DNA of 64,000 nt from Xiphias gladius. Lineage: Eukaryota; Chordata; Actinopteri; Istiophoriformes; Xiphiidae. The DNA lies in assembly GCF_016859285.1 (NCBI RefSeq), contig NC_053404.1, positions 13,701,105 through 13,765,104 of the forward strand, written 5' to 3'. Under the pieces are notes generated by a model. The model did not search any database and had not been told where the DNA came from. It saw nothing but the letters and a program-made list of their open reading frames with translations. Position numbers and translations under genes: made by a program. This document shows, one piece after another, positions 30,831 to 41,491 of this stretch. Numbering within the stretch: position 1 is the first letter of the stretch; each line of letters begins with the position of its first letter.

Positions 30831-32575
30831 AGAAGTTGGCACACAATATGTTTCTGATACTTTTATAACATTGCGAGTATTCACCAGGTGCTTGATATCC
30901 CACAGAGGTTGGACAATGCCCCTCAACTGTGCATTACCAAATCTGGACAAGTATGAGGCAGTTGGGAGTCAGATAAACTTGATCTAGTTCCAACTCTACC
31001 CAAGACAGGGAAACACAGGGAGATTTAGAAACAGCCATCCATTTATTACAGATGCTTGTCCATTTGTTAGATTCATCATTAAATCAATGTATGTGCAGAA
31101 AGCAATTAAGGGATTTACAACAACTTTGTAAAAGATTACATAGTTGAAAGAGCTGGTGGTCATCGGACACGGATGCTCCCTAAGTACAGTGTATCCCAAA
31201 CTGCTCAGCAGCAACAGCGGACATGTTAGGAAGCACCCACACTGAATTCACTTCTGTTACAAAGTGATACTCAAATCCTTGTTCTGACTGTGGACTGGGG
31301 TTGGGCACTGACTTGCTTATTTTAGTGCGGGACACAGATATGGTCACGTCTCTATTTTTATCAGGACTCGATTACTGTCATAAATAACAATTTCAATAAA
31401 AAACAACTGATACTTTTTAAAATCAAATATTTGATGTTTTCTATGCAGTGGCTTCGGCAAATGATCTTCATTCAACCTTTGTAATACATTTAAATAGCTT
31501 CTTTGCAGCCATGTAATTAATTAAATTGTGAGCATGTGGAAGAAATACTCAAATCCTTTACTTGTGTAAAACCTGCAGTACCACAGTGTGGAAGTACAAC
31601 ATTACATGATTTAGTTGTACACGGTTGGCAGTAAAATGTCCTCAGGTCTCAAGAATACATTTAAGAGTGTTCAATTACTGATCTGTTTACATATGAGCAG
31701 TATCTTAATGCTGCATATAGTCTGTGTGTATTAATGCAGTAAAACTTAAAATAAACTACCATCTCTTTGGAAGAAAGTAGTTCCAGTGAAGACTGTTGAA
31801 AGCGAGGTCTGTCATTTAGTCCTGTTGAAAGCGAGGTCTGTCATTTAGTCCAAGTCAAGTCATAAGTCTTTATACACTAATCACAAGACACGCTGCAAGT
31901 CATTCAGTTCTCTGAATGCTGGTCAATAACCAAAAATGTTCCTTTTAAAGCTGTGTTAATAGTGTTTTGTTTTGTTTTGTTTTTTTACATAATGGAGACC
32001 AATTCCTTCCAGTTCAAAAATACTAATAAATGAATACATCACTGCAAGGTCTCCCTGTCCCTACCCTATCTAATATTATTGTTCTGGGATTTTATCAGGT
32101 CAAAACTTGAGACTTGAGCAGTGGCTCAACATACTGCAACTTAAGAAAGCACATGCAAATAATCAAAACACAACCAAACAGACAAACATGCTGCAAGTAA
32201 ACACAAAAAAAAAAAAAAAAAAAAAAAAAGCACTGCAAATACACACAGTACACGTGTTGTCAAATTGATGAAGACGTTTAATTAATTTGCTTGTGTTTTG
32301 TCTAGAGTGTTATGCTCTTACAGGGGAACAGCAGAAATAATCTTGGAGGTGCCGGGAAGAGAGTTTTGTGACATGACTCCTCAGGAACGGACGGGAGCAA
32401 TATCACAATGTAAAAGTACTCAGTTACACATAAAAGTCCTGAATTAAAAGTTTTACTTGAGGTATTATCTGCAGAATATGTTTAAGGTGTTAAAGTAAAA
32501 ATACACATTATGCAGAAGCCAGTTTCATATTATTATAATATATATATTATATAATACATAAACCTTTTATTTTAA
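30831..32575. other. Intergenic region before the cstb-side array
   Basis: AT-rich, with a direct 22-bp duplication near 31795-31850 (a 'gttgaaagcgaggtctgtca' block twice), a poly-A run of about 26 bp at 32203-32228, and an AT palindrome near 32535-32560. No gene could be supported. Confidence 0.5.
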
Positions 32576-33328
32576 TCATTTTAACTACTATACATATTGT
32601 TGGGTAGTCAGCTTAATGCATAAATGCCTCAAATTTTAGTTGTTGATCACAGACCATGTTTTGTATGTAAAATCTGAAAAGTCACTAAATGGTAAGTGGC
32701 TGCATCTATATAATGCCTTTCACAATGTGTTTACAAACACACTCACACATGCATAGCAGCAAGCGACCATGCAAGGTGCTGACCTTACCAGAGCTGAGTT
32801 ACACAGGGGGCTTTAATCCTAATAGGCAACTCTGTTTTTGGGACCTGCTGATCAGCTCCACAGCAGAATTTAAAAAAAAAAAAAAAAAAAAGCTTGTGAA
32901 GCAGTTTAGTTAGTCTATGACTTATTAAACAATGAACTGGACTAATCAGTGAGTGTGATTCATCTTCCCAGGTTTCAGAGTAATCAGTGCGTGAAATTCC
33001 AACTTAAGACTTGCCAGCAGTGTGTTGAAGACAAGGCTCAACTGTGACATCCAAACACAACACCTCCGCCCTAACACATTGTTGTAAAGAGGGACAGACA
33101 AAGAGACACATTGAAATGTTTTCTACCTACCTCCCCTACTCTTACTTTAAATGATCTATAATAGGAATATAAGCGTAAATTCTAAAGTTATTTAAAATCA
33201 GATACGTTTTTGTTATTTTTTTAATCAGCTTGCATTGTTTAAACCCACCTGCCACCCTCTCCTCCTACGCTGGTGGTACACTCCAAAGTATAAACGTGAG
33301 CGCCACACAGAAGCTGTTTGAAATGGTA
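32576..33328 (+). repeat. Tandem unit 1 of the cstb 5' array
   Basis: First of four head-to-tail copies. The unit opens with ATCATTTTAACT, carries a SINE-like cassette (GTAAGTGGCTGCATCTATAT to a poly-A run and AAGCTTGTG), and closes with GGTGGTACACTCCAAAG followed by TATAAA at 33289-33294 and CACACAGAAGCTG. That closing block resembles the segment just upstream of the cstb leader. Confidence 0.85.
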
Positions 33329-34080
33329 ATCATTTTAACTTCTATATGTATTGTTGGGTAGTCAGCTTAATGCATAAATGCCTCAAATTTAAGTTGTTGA
33401 TCAGAAACCAAGTTTTGTATATAAAATCTGAAAAGTCACTAAATGGTAAGTGGCTGCATCTATATAATGCCTTTCACAATGTGTTTACAAACACACTCAC
33501 ACATGCATAGCAGCAAGCGACCATGCAAGGTGCTGACCTTACCAGAGCTGAGTTACACAGGGGGCTTTAATCCTAATAGGCAACTCTGTTTTTGGGACCT
33601 GCTGATCAGCTCCACAGCAGAATTAAAAAAAAAAAAAAAAAAAAAAAAAGCTTGTGAAGCAGTTTAGTTAGTCTATGACTTATTAAACAATGAACTGGAC
33701 TAATCAGTGAGTGTGATTCATCTTCCCAGATTTCAGAGTAATCAGTGCGTGAAATTCCAACTTAAGACTTGCCAGCAGTGTGTTGAAGACAAGGCTCAAC
33801 TGTGACATCCAAACACAACACCTCCGCCCTAACACATTGTTGTAAAGAGGGACAGACAAAGAGACACATTGAAATGTATTCTACGTACCTTCCCTACTCT
33901 TTCTTTAAATGATCTATAATAGGTATATAAGCCTAAATTCTAAAGTTATTTAAAATCAGATACGTTTTTGTTGTTTTTTTAATCGGCTTGCATTGCTTAA
34001 ACCCACCTGCCGCCCTCTCTTCCTACGCTGGTGGTACACTCCAAAGTATAAACGTGAGCGCCACACAGAAGCTGGTTGAA
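33329..34080 (+). repeat. Tandem unit 2 of the cstb 5' array
   Basis: About 752 bp and full-length like unit 1, differing by scattered substitutions and by poly-A length. TATAAA lies at 34047-34052. Confidence 0.85.
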
Positions 34081-34740
34081 ATGGTGGTACACTCCAAAGT
34101 ATAAACAAAGTATAAATCTGAAAAGTCACTAAATGTAAGGCGTTAGCCTTTCACAATGTGTTTACAAACACACTCACACATGCATGGCAGCAAGCGACCA
34201 TGCAAGGTGCTGACCTTACCAGAGCTGAGTTACACAGGGGGCTTTAATCCTAATAGGCAACTCTGCTGATCAGCTCCACAGCAGAATTTAAAAAAAAAAA
34301 AAAAAAAAGCTTGTGAAGCAGTTTAGTTAGTCTATGACTTATTAAACAATGAACTGGACTAATCAGTGAGTGTGATTCATCTTCCCAGATTTCAGAGTAA
34401 TCAGTGCGTGAAATTCCAACTTAAGACTTGCCAGCAGTGTGTTGAAGACAAGGCTCAACTGTGACATCCAAACACAACACCTCCGCCCTAACACATTGTT
34501 GTAAAGAGGGACAGACTAAGAGACACATTGAAATGTATTCTACGTACCTTCCCTACACTTACTTGAATGATCTATAATAGGAATATATGCGTAAATTCTA
34601 TAGTTATTTAAAATCAGATACGTTTATGTTATTTTTTTAATCAGCTTGCATTGTTTAAACCCACCTGCCGCCCTCTCTTCCTACGCTGGTGGTACACTCC
34701 AAAGTATAAACGTGAGCGCCACTCAGAAGCTGGTTGAAAT
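34081..34740 (+). repeat. Tandem unit 3 of the cstb 5' array (shortened)
   Basis: Lacks the first roughly 100 bp of units 1 and 2 and instead opens with a second GGTACACTCCAAAGTATAAA block. It shares this start with unit 4, so units 3 and 4 come from one shortened ancestor. TATAAA lies at 34705-34710. Confidence 0.8.
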
Positions 34741-35335
34741 GTTGGTACACTCCCAAGTATAAACAAAGTATAAATCTGAAAAGTCACTAAATGTAAGGCA
34801 TTAGCCTTTCACAATGTGTTTACAAACACACTCACACATGCATGGTAGCAAGCAACCATGCAAGGTGCTGACCTTACCAGAGCTGAGTTATACAGGGGCA
34901 ACTCTGCTGATCAGCTCCACAGCAGAATTTAAAAAAAAAAAAAAAAAAAAAAAAAGCTTATTAAGCAGTTTAGTTAGTCTATGAATCATCTTTGATTCTC
35001 AAAATCCCCAAACAAGGAACCCCAAAGTCCTCGCCTAACCATGATTTCCCAGCTGTGTGTTGAAGAAAAAGGCTGAACTGTCACCTCACAACACAGCCAC
35101 TTCTCGGACTAACACACATTCTTGTAAAGAGGGAAGAACAAAGGGAAATATTGAAATTTATTTTATGTACCTCCCCTCCTCTTACTTCAAATTATTTACA
35201 ATAGGAATATAAGCGTTAATTCTAAAGTTATTTAAATTCAGATACTTTTTTTGCTGTTGTTTTAATCGGCTTGCATCGTTTAACCCCACCTCCCACCCTC
35301 TCCTCTTACGCTTGTGGTACACTCCAAAGCATCAC
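34741..35335 (+). repeat. Tandem unit 4 of the cstb 5' array (gene-proximal, most diverged)
   Basis: Shortest and most diverged copy. Where the other units read AAAGTATAAACG, this one reads AAAGCATCACATG, so the TATAAA is absent directly upstream of the gene. It leads into CACAGAAGCAGACAAG and the cstb leader. Confidence 0.75.
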
Positions 35336-35440
35336 ATGATTGACCGACTCAAAAAGAAAACCTCACAGAAGCAGACAAGTTTGGCTAAGTTCCTTTTTTC
35401 AGTTCATTGTAGTTACAACTGTAAAACTGTAACAGCAGCT
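35300..35440 (+). promoter_or_regulatory. cstb: cstb proximal promoter and 5' leader
   Basis: Inferred from position: the repeated promoter-side block ends here and the ATG follows at 35441. No TATAAA is present. The transcription start cannot be placed exactly; the CACAGAAGC block at about 35363 is shared with the array units and may be leader. Confidence 0.45.
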
Positions 35441-36676
35441 ATGATGTGTGGAGGTCTTTCCGATGTAACTGAGGCCGATGCCGAAGCCGAAGTTCAGAAG
35501 ATCTGTGACATCGTAAGTAGAACAAGGATCATAGTTAGACTTTGACTTTGGTCCCTCAAAACTATTCACCCACATTTAGCAGCGCCTCTGTTTTATTTTT
35601 GATATCGATGTCTATTCATTCTCACTCAGATGAAGCCCCATGCAGAGCAGAAAGCAGGGAAGACCTATGATGTTTTCACAGCCAAGAGATACAGGACACA
35701 GGTTGTGGCCGGGAAAAACTACTTCATTAAGGTGATTATTATTTACAAGGCAAACAAATCATGAAAGGTGATCATTTAATTTGTGTCCACAAGCTTATAA
35801 AAAATGTCATCTTTAAAGATATTTGGGGCTCCTTAGAAAAAAAACAGATGGATTACTTGAAACGAATTTTACTCTCTCGCAACAAGATCAAGTGAAATTT
35901 AAAGTGGCTATAATAAGTATTTTTTTCTATTTAAACAATGGATCACATAACTTGTGTGTGAAAGGGCTTGCTTATAGTGATGAACCCACAGGGGATTATC
36001 ACTGGACTCTGCAGTTCCCTTCATCTTTATGGAGACTTGTAGTGACTTCCAGCTATTTGTTTTGGTTTTCCAGCCCACAGCTTTAATGTTTTGGTTCACA
36101 GTAATACAGTTGGTACACAGTTGTATACAACTGTGTATCAACACAAAGAAACACCAACTTTTCCACGTCTGCAAGTTGTAAAAACAAATTTTTGGGGAAT
36201 TTTTGGAGTTTCCATTCCACAAGTTCTTTATGCACAAATTGAAAATGCACATAAAAAACGGGTGGATGGAAACACACTTTCAGACTCATAGCATCATTTT
36301 CGGACGCAGCAGGCAGCAGTTTTCAGCAGAATGCTCTAAAAATCCACTGTATGGTACCTGTCTGCCTCCAAACAGCAGACAGAGATAGTGAGCAACTAGA
36401 TTGTGAACATAGCGGTACATTTAGCACCTAAGGACCCAGATTGTTTTCTCAGGAGTTGTTGGAGAGCAAAGCAGAGCTAAAAAGGAGATGATTACTGGAC
36501 TCACATTCATCAGGTGGACACAAACACTTACTTTTGCTTCCTTGCAGGTCCATGTGGGAGGAGATGAACATGTTCACCTCCGTGTTTACAAAAGACTCCC
36601 ATGTCATGGAGAAGAGTTTGAGCTGTCTGGTATCCAGCAAAACAAGAGTCTCCAAGACCCCATTGAGTACTTTTAA
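35441..36676 (+). CDS. cstb: Cystatin B / stefin-type cysteine protease inhibitor
   Basis: Cytosolic inhibitor of papain-like proteases (cathepsins). Three exons, 35441-35512, 35630-35731 and 36548-36676, both introns phase 0, total 100 aa (human CSTB 98). No signal peptide and no disulfide cysteine pairs, as in stefins. Visible protease-binding parts: N-terminal MMCGG (the stefin glycine), QVVAG at 48-52 in the first hairpin followed by KNYFIKVHVGG, and a second-hairpin Leu-Pro at 75-76. The C terminus is IEYF, like the TYF of human CSTB. Start: the first of two adjacent ATGs, as in human. The gene lies beside mix23, which in human borders CSTA, so it could be called the shared csta/cstb orthologue. 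An AATAAA follows at 36856-36861. The phase-0 exon 2/3 junction is compatible with the extra terminal exons at 41363 and 47855. Confidence 0.93.
35985..36480. repeat. Fish interspersed repeat in cstb intron 2
   Basis: Related to 5505-5820 in drd3 (see that entry). It carries 'ttttggttttccagcccaca', a GTTTTGGTTCAC block and a final 'acccagattgttttctcagg' stretch. It accounts for most of cstb intron 2. Confidence 0.5.
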
Positions 36677-36855
36677 TGGGATCATAAACCAAGCATAGCA
36701 TAAAGGCTGCACTCTCAATTTAATCTGGTAATAATACTCTGTCTTATCTCTTTATATTAAACAATGTTACCAGTTACTAACATGTAATAACATACTGTAT
36801 ACGTAATGTAGATCATGATGACAGGAATATGTCAAAATTGAACTATTTTTGAATG

Positions 36856-36861
36856 AATAAA
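36856..36861 (+). terminator. cstb: cstb polyadenylation signal AATAAA
   Basis: A canonical hexamer 180 nt after the cstb stop codon; it is the first such signal downstream. If it is used efficiently, transcripts would not reach the extra exons further right. Confidence 0.6.
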
Positions 36862-39589
36862 TGATAATTGAATCAATCAGATATGTTATGATTCTCTTTA
36901 GTGTTGCTTTTCTTTCTGTGGTGGTTTCTGATTTGTAAAATAGCTGCAGGGCAGGCTGTACATTGACTTCAGAAAAGTGTTCAGATCCCTTCAACTTTTG
37001 CCCACTTCATTATGTTGTGGATTAAATTTTAAATGAGTAAAATTGCCATTTTTCCCATTAATCTAAGCTGAATAACCCATAATAATTAAGTGAAAACATA
37101 TTTTTAGACATTTTTGCAGATGTATCGAAAATCAAAAAATGAAATCTCATCTAAATTAAATTACTGTAAGATTTCGTTTCAAGTAAATGTGGCAGCTAAA
37201 GCTGTTTCACTTTGGACTTATATGTGTGGAAAAATTGGAAAATCCACTCTGACATAGTATTTTACATAGATTTGAATAATACTGTGGGGTTAGAGTTCAC
37301 TTTTATTTCCTGAATTTAAATTTAAACGAATGTCTTTCACAGACTTTATTCGTTTTTTCTTCCAGAGATAAATTGCAGACTTAAATACCTTAAACTCTTC
37401 AACCCCTCAGACCTGCCAGTAGGCCAGTCATTGCAAACTTGTGCTGTGCGGTCAGATATTATTCAAAACCCAAAGAACTTTATTTCAATATTTTAGTAAA
37501 GATCCCGAAATTTCTTAAGATACGAAATATATTGGGCTGAATTTTGGCCAGGTATGTAAAAATGATGCACAATACATTTAAATTATTATATCCATTTGCT
37601 AGAATGGTGCAGCTCTAAAGATATAATTAGTGAAATATGTGTGCCACAGTAACAAGTTTGCCAAGTCCTCACTTTCTTATCCATCTGTCTTATAGCCAAA
37701 CACCACTCTCTCATAATTCTGCAGGTTTAACAGGTCCACTTTTTACATAGCAGACATTTTAGCTTGTCAAAACAGGAAACGCCCAGGTGTAATTGATGAC
37801 ATTAAAAACAACAGCATTTCCTTTAGGTGAACTAGTTCCAGGGTTCTGATATTGTGCGTGCAGGCACAATCTTTACTTACTGGGACACTTGATGGAACGG
37901 AGCAAAATATTTGTTTCACCTATGCTTTTCCGGCACTGTCAAAATGCAAACCTTTTACCCCATGACTTTATGGCAATAAATTGATCGGACTCTCTTTTCT
38001 TGTAGGTTCCAGAATAGTGTTTTAAAAAAAATCCTCATCTCATCTAGCTGTAGTACGGCGGAGCGCAGTGCTCTTTTTTTTTAAGGATTACACACTTGAA
38101 AGTCACTCAGTACAACTAGTCCAACCTGAGCTCCATTTAGGGCCTTGCTCACGGTCATATAGTTGGTAATAAAGGAGGGACAGAGCACTAAGGTTTATCC
38201 TGTTATAAGTTTCATCTCTATTAATTATTGACAATAATTTTAAGCAACATGGGTTGGTCAGTTTGCTTGCTCAAGGTGTTGTCAGTGGTGGTAATAAGGG
38301 AGGGGCAGGCACTCAGGTTGTGGCTCTAGCTGTGGCTTAGAGTTAAAGGTGGAGTGCAATGATTTTGTAACTTTTCCAATCAAACAAGCTTTCAGAAAGA
38401 AAAAGCACAAGTTCGCTAAACCTTGAACAGTAACAATTTACTTTTGAAATCCCCCTATTTAGCATTTATATTCAGTACATAAACGCGATAAATGGTTTAT
38501 AAAACACAATAATGTAGTTGTTAGCAAATATAAGGACATTTAAAAAAGGGATAGCTGATGGATTCTCACGAACTGTCTCTGTTAAACGTGATTTTGGCAA
38601 TCTTCCAAATCCAACCCAAATCAAACCAAATCCTGCAAGCCATGCAGTTAAAAATGTTGAAACGGTTGATTGTACTAAATTACAGTCCAGCTTTTTCTTG
38701 GGGACATATTAGCCACCTTCCAGTCAGTTAATTTCATCATTTGAAAGCTGTTCCTGTTTTCAAGCACATGCATGATTTATGTTTCTGCAAACAAATGAAG
38801 TAACTTTGCAGAAACTTGACCTTTCTCTCTGCAGTTCAAAACTCATAAAGTCACTTTTTTATAATTGTGTGTATATGTTTAATTTTCTTTTAACTCCTAT
38901 TCCATGAAGTGTTCTTGTAAATTTTATTGGCATGTGACTAAGTGGAGGAAATATTAATGTCCTTATTTCTGTCTTAAATTATAAATTCTGTCTTATTTTC
39001 AACATTATTCACCATTCAAGGCTGACTTGATGAGGTTTAACTGCTCAGTGTACTTTTTACCAAAGCAACTAAATTGGCCACTTAAATATCTACCACTAAA
39101 AAACATTGGTGTTTTTATCTGCTCCAAAATGTTTTAATAACCAACTTTGCTATTAATATTTTTTTATACATTATTCATCTCAATTTCTCTCCTTTTTTGT
39201 GCCTGGCTGACCTCTCACAGGTTTTTGGTTTGGCTCCCTCACACATTTACACTGTTTTTGAGTCGTAATGTTATGCAGCTAATATGCATCTTCCGATGTT
39301 ATAATCTCCTGAAGTACGCTTTAATAGGAGGAAATGCAGCCAGTCTTTTAGTGGGAAAGTAAAGAAGCCCTAATTTTATTGTTTCACATTTAGCATCAAA
39401 ACAGTTCTAATCTTCGAATGATTGCATTATTTGAATAGCAGAATCAATATTTAAATTGTATTAAAAGAAAATTGTATTGAAATTGTATTACAAAAACATC
39501 TTGAAAAATTAGCTAACTGGATTTTTTGCTGAGAGTTATATGAGAAGATTCTGACCACTCTTGTTTCTGTATGCTAAATATTCTAAAAC

Positions 39590-39720
39590 CAAGAGACAGT
39601 TAGCTTAGTTCATCCCAAAGACTGGAAGAAGACGGGAAATAGCTAGCCTGGCTCTGTCCAAAGTAATCCACCTACCAGCACCTCTAAAGCTCACTAGTTA
39701 ACATGTATCTGTTCTGATTT
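39590..39720. repeat. Fish interspersed repeat (copy A)
   Basis: Carries 'gacagttagcttagttcatc', 'gctagcctggctctgtccaa' and 'cctaccagcacctctaaagc', a recognisable abundant teleost repeat. The counterpart in copy B is at 46080-46209. Confidence 0.65.
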
Positions 39721-40226
39721 TCAAGCCACCTGGGGGTTGTGGATACCCTTAATATGCCGATAATACCTAATACCCGAAAATGCTCTGTATAGCTAAAGGG
39801 AACTGAAAAGTCACTACAAGAAACATCTCTCAAATATTTGTAGTTATTTGATTCTTTGTCAATATAAAAGTAATCAATCATAGCTGCTTTAAAGATACAA
39901 CAGGTGATCAGAATCAGAATTACACAATTTGAAACGTGTATTCTTTTGAGAAGTGCCACAATTTAAGCTGGAATTTGTTCAGTAATTCATCAAGGATGAG
40001 CAACACTAACAACAGCGTCAGGGCTGCGGTTACACATGTACTGTACCTCCACCCATAATGCCATGTATTAGATCCATCTTTATGCTGTAGTGAATACATT
40101 TGATAACCAGCTGAACTTGAGACATTAAAAGCACACAGTTGACTTCTCTGTTAACTTCAACTGACCTTGTGACAATGGCTAACATGCTTGGAGGATTAAC
40201 TGAGCCACAGGATGCCACTGAGTAGA

Positions 40227-41337
40227 GACCACAGAAGACAACTAAATTGGATGATCGCAGAATTCTTTCCTTGGTGAAGAAAAACCCTCCACAAAATCTA
40301 GCCAGGTCCAAGAGGAGGTAGGTGTATCAATGTCAAAGTCTCCAATTACGACACACGCCTTCATGAATGTAAATACAGAGGGTTTATGACAAGGTGCAGA
40401 CCACTGTTCACTCAAGAACAGAAAGGCCAGATTAGACCTTGCTAGAAAAAAAAAAGCCAGCCCAGTTCTGGAACAAGATTCTTTGGACAGATGAAACCAA
40501 GATTTACTTGTACTGGAATGATTGGAAGAGAAGAGTCTATAGGAGGAAAGGAACGGCTAATGATCCAAAGCGTACCATATTATCTGTCAAACATGCCATA
40601 ATATGCAGGCAGTGTTATGGCATGGTCACGTGTGGCTGCCAATGGAACTGTTGTCATTGGCGTTTGTTCATGATGTGACGGCTGATATAAGTAGCAGGAT
40701 GAATTCTGAAGTGTACAGGGCTACACTATCTGCTCAGATTAAGCCAAATGCTGCAAAAACTAGGACAGAGCTTCACAGTACAGAGGAATAATGACCCAAA
40801 ACATACTGCTAAAGCAACGCAACAAGAGCTTCTCGAGGAAAAAGAAATTGAATATTCTTCCATGGCCAAGTCAATCACCTGACCTCAACCCAATTGAGCG
40901 TGCTTTTCACTTCCTGAAGACAAAACTGTGGGCAGAAAGACCCACAAACAGGCATCAACTGAAGGCGGCTGCAGTAAAGGCCTGGCTAAGAATCTCAAGG
41001 GAGGATACTCAGCGTTTGACAGGGTTCCAGTCTTCAGGTAGTCATTGGCTATGAAGGATTTTTGGCCAAGTAATAAAAATAATACTTTTAATAAATTTAT
41101 GTTGTTGTTGGTTTGTCCAATTACTTCTGAGCCTCTGAAAATGAGGGACTATGTATAAAAATGGCTGAAATTCCTAAACAGTTAATGCAATATTTTTGTT
41201 AAACCTCTTGAATCAAAGCTTAAAATCTACACTTCAGTCACATCTTGATGACTTCGTTTCAAATCCATTGTGGTGGTGTACAGAGGCAAAATAATGAAAA
41301 TTGTGTCACTGTCCAAATACTTATGAACCTAACTGTA
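40227..41337 (+). mobile_element. Tc1/mariner-like transposon remnant (copy A)
   Basis: The plus strand carries fragments of a Tc1-like transposase: WNKILWTDETKIYLYW, then HTAKATQQ, then WPSQSPDLNPIERAFHFLKT, which include parts of the DDE catalytic set. The frame is broken more than once, so this copy cannot encode an enzyme. The right terminal inverted repeat is clear and ends CCTAACTGTA at 41337. The matching left repeat was not found, so the 5' end is truncated or replaced. The left limit is where similarity becomes recognisable. It lies immediately upstream of the cystatin exon at 41363. Confidence 0.85.
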
Positions 41338-41362
41338 TAAACTGTATTTACTTTTCCCACAG

Positions 41363-41491
41363 GTTCACGCTGGAGGAGTGAACTACATCCACCGGAGTGT
41401 CTTCGAAGCATTTTTGTGTGATGGAGGAGAGTTAGTGATGCGTGATGTACAGCAGGACAAAACTGAAAACGAACCCCTCATAACTTTTTGA
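41363..41491 (+). CDS. Orphan cystatin terminal exon A (divergent, intact)
   Basis: After a strong acceptor (TTTTCCCACAG) an open segment of 43 codons including the stop begins VHAGGVNYIHRSVF and ends ENEPLITF. It has exactly the length (129 nt), start phase and opening VHxGG of cstb exon 3, but otherwise differs greatly. The second-hairpin Leu-Pro of stefins is missing (FLCDGG instead). No cognate exon 1 or 2 was found in the duplication. It is either the last exon of a decayed paralogue or an alternative last exon of cstb. Similarity to stefin C termini is moderate, and the exon-length match is the stronger argument. Confidence 0.65.
   Translation, partial: VHAGGVNYIHRSVFEAFLCDGGELVMRDVQQDKTENEPLITF

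Noticed and set aside
32689-33667. Repeated 74-codon plus-strand frames in the cstb array (32689 and 33443)
   Set aside because: They run through the SINE-like cassette into the poly-A run; identity comes from tandem duplication and the frame is lost in units 3 and 4.
38311-38331. Codons reading T-Q-V-V-A, like the cystatin QVVAG motif, in duplication copy A
   Set aside because: No flanking cystatin exon-2 residues and no splice sites; the same place in copy B reads differently. Treated as chance.
40030-40311. Minus-strand 93-codon frames repeated in both duplication copies (40030-40311, 46519-46800), and likewise 39684-39959
   Set aside because: They are antisense to the Tc1-like remnant or lie over an interspersed repeat; repetition reflects the segmental duplication, not conservation.
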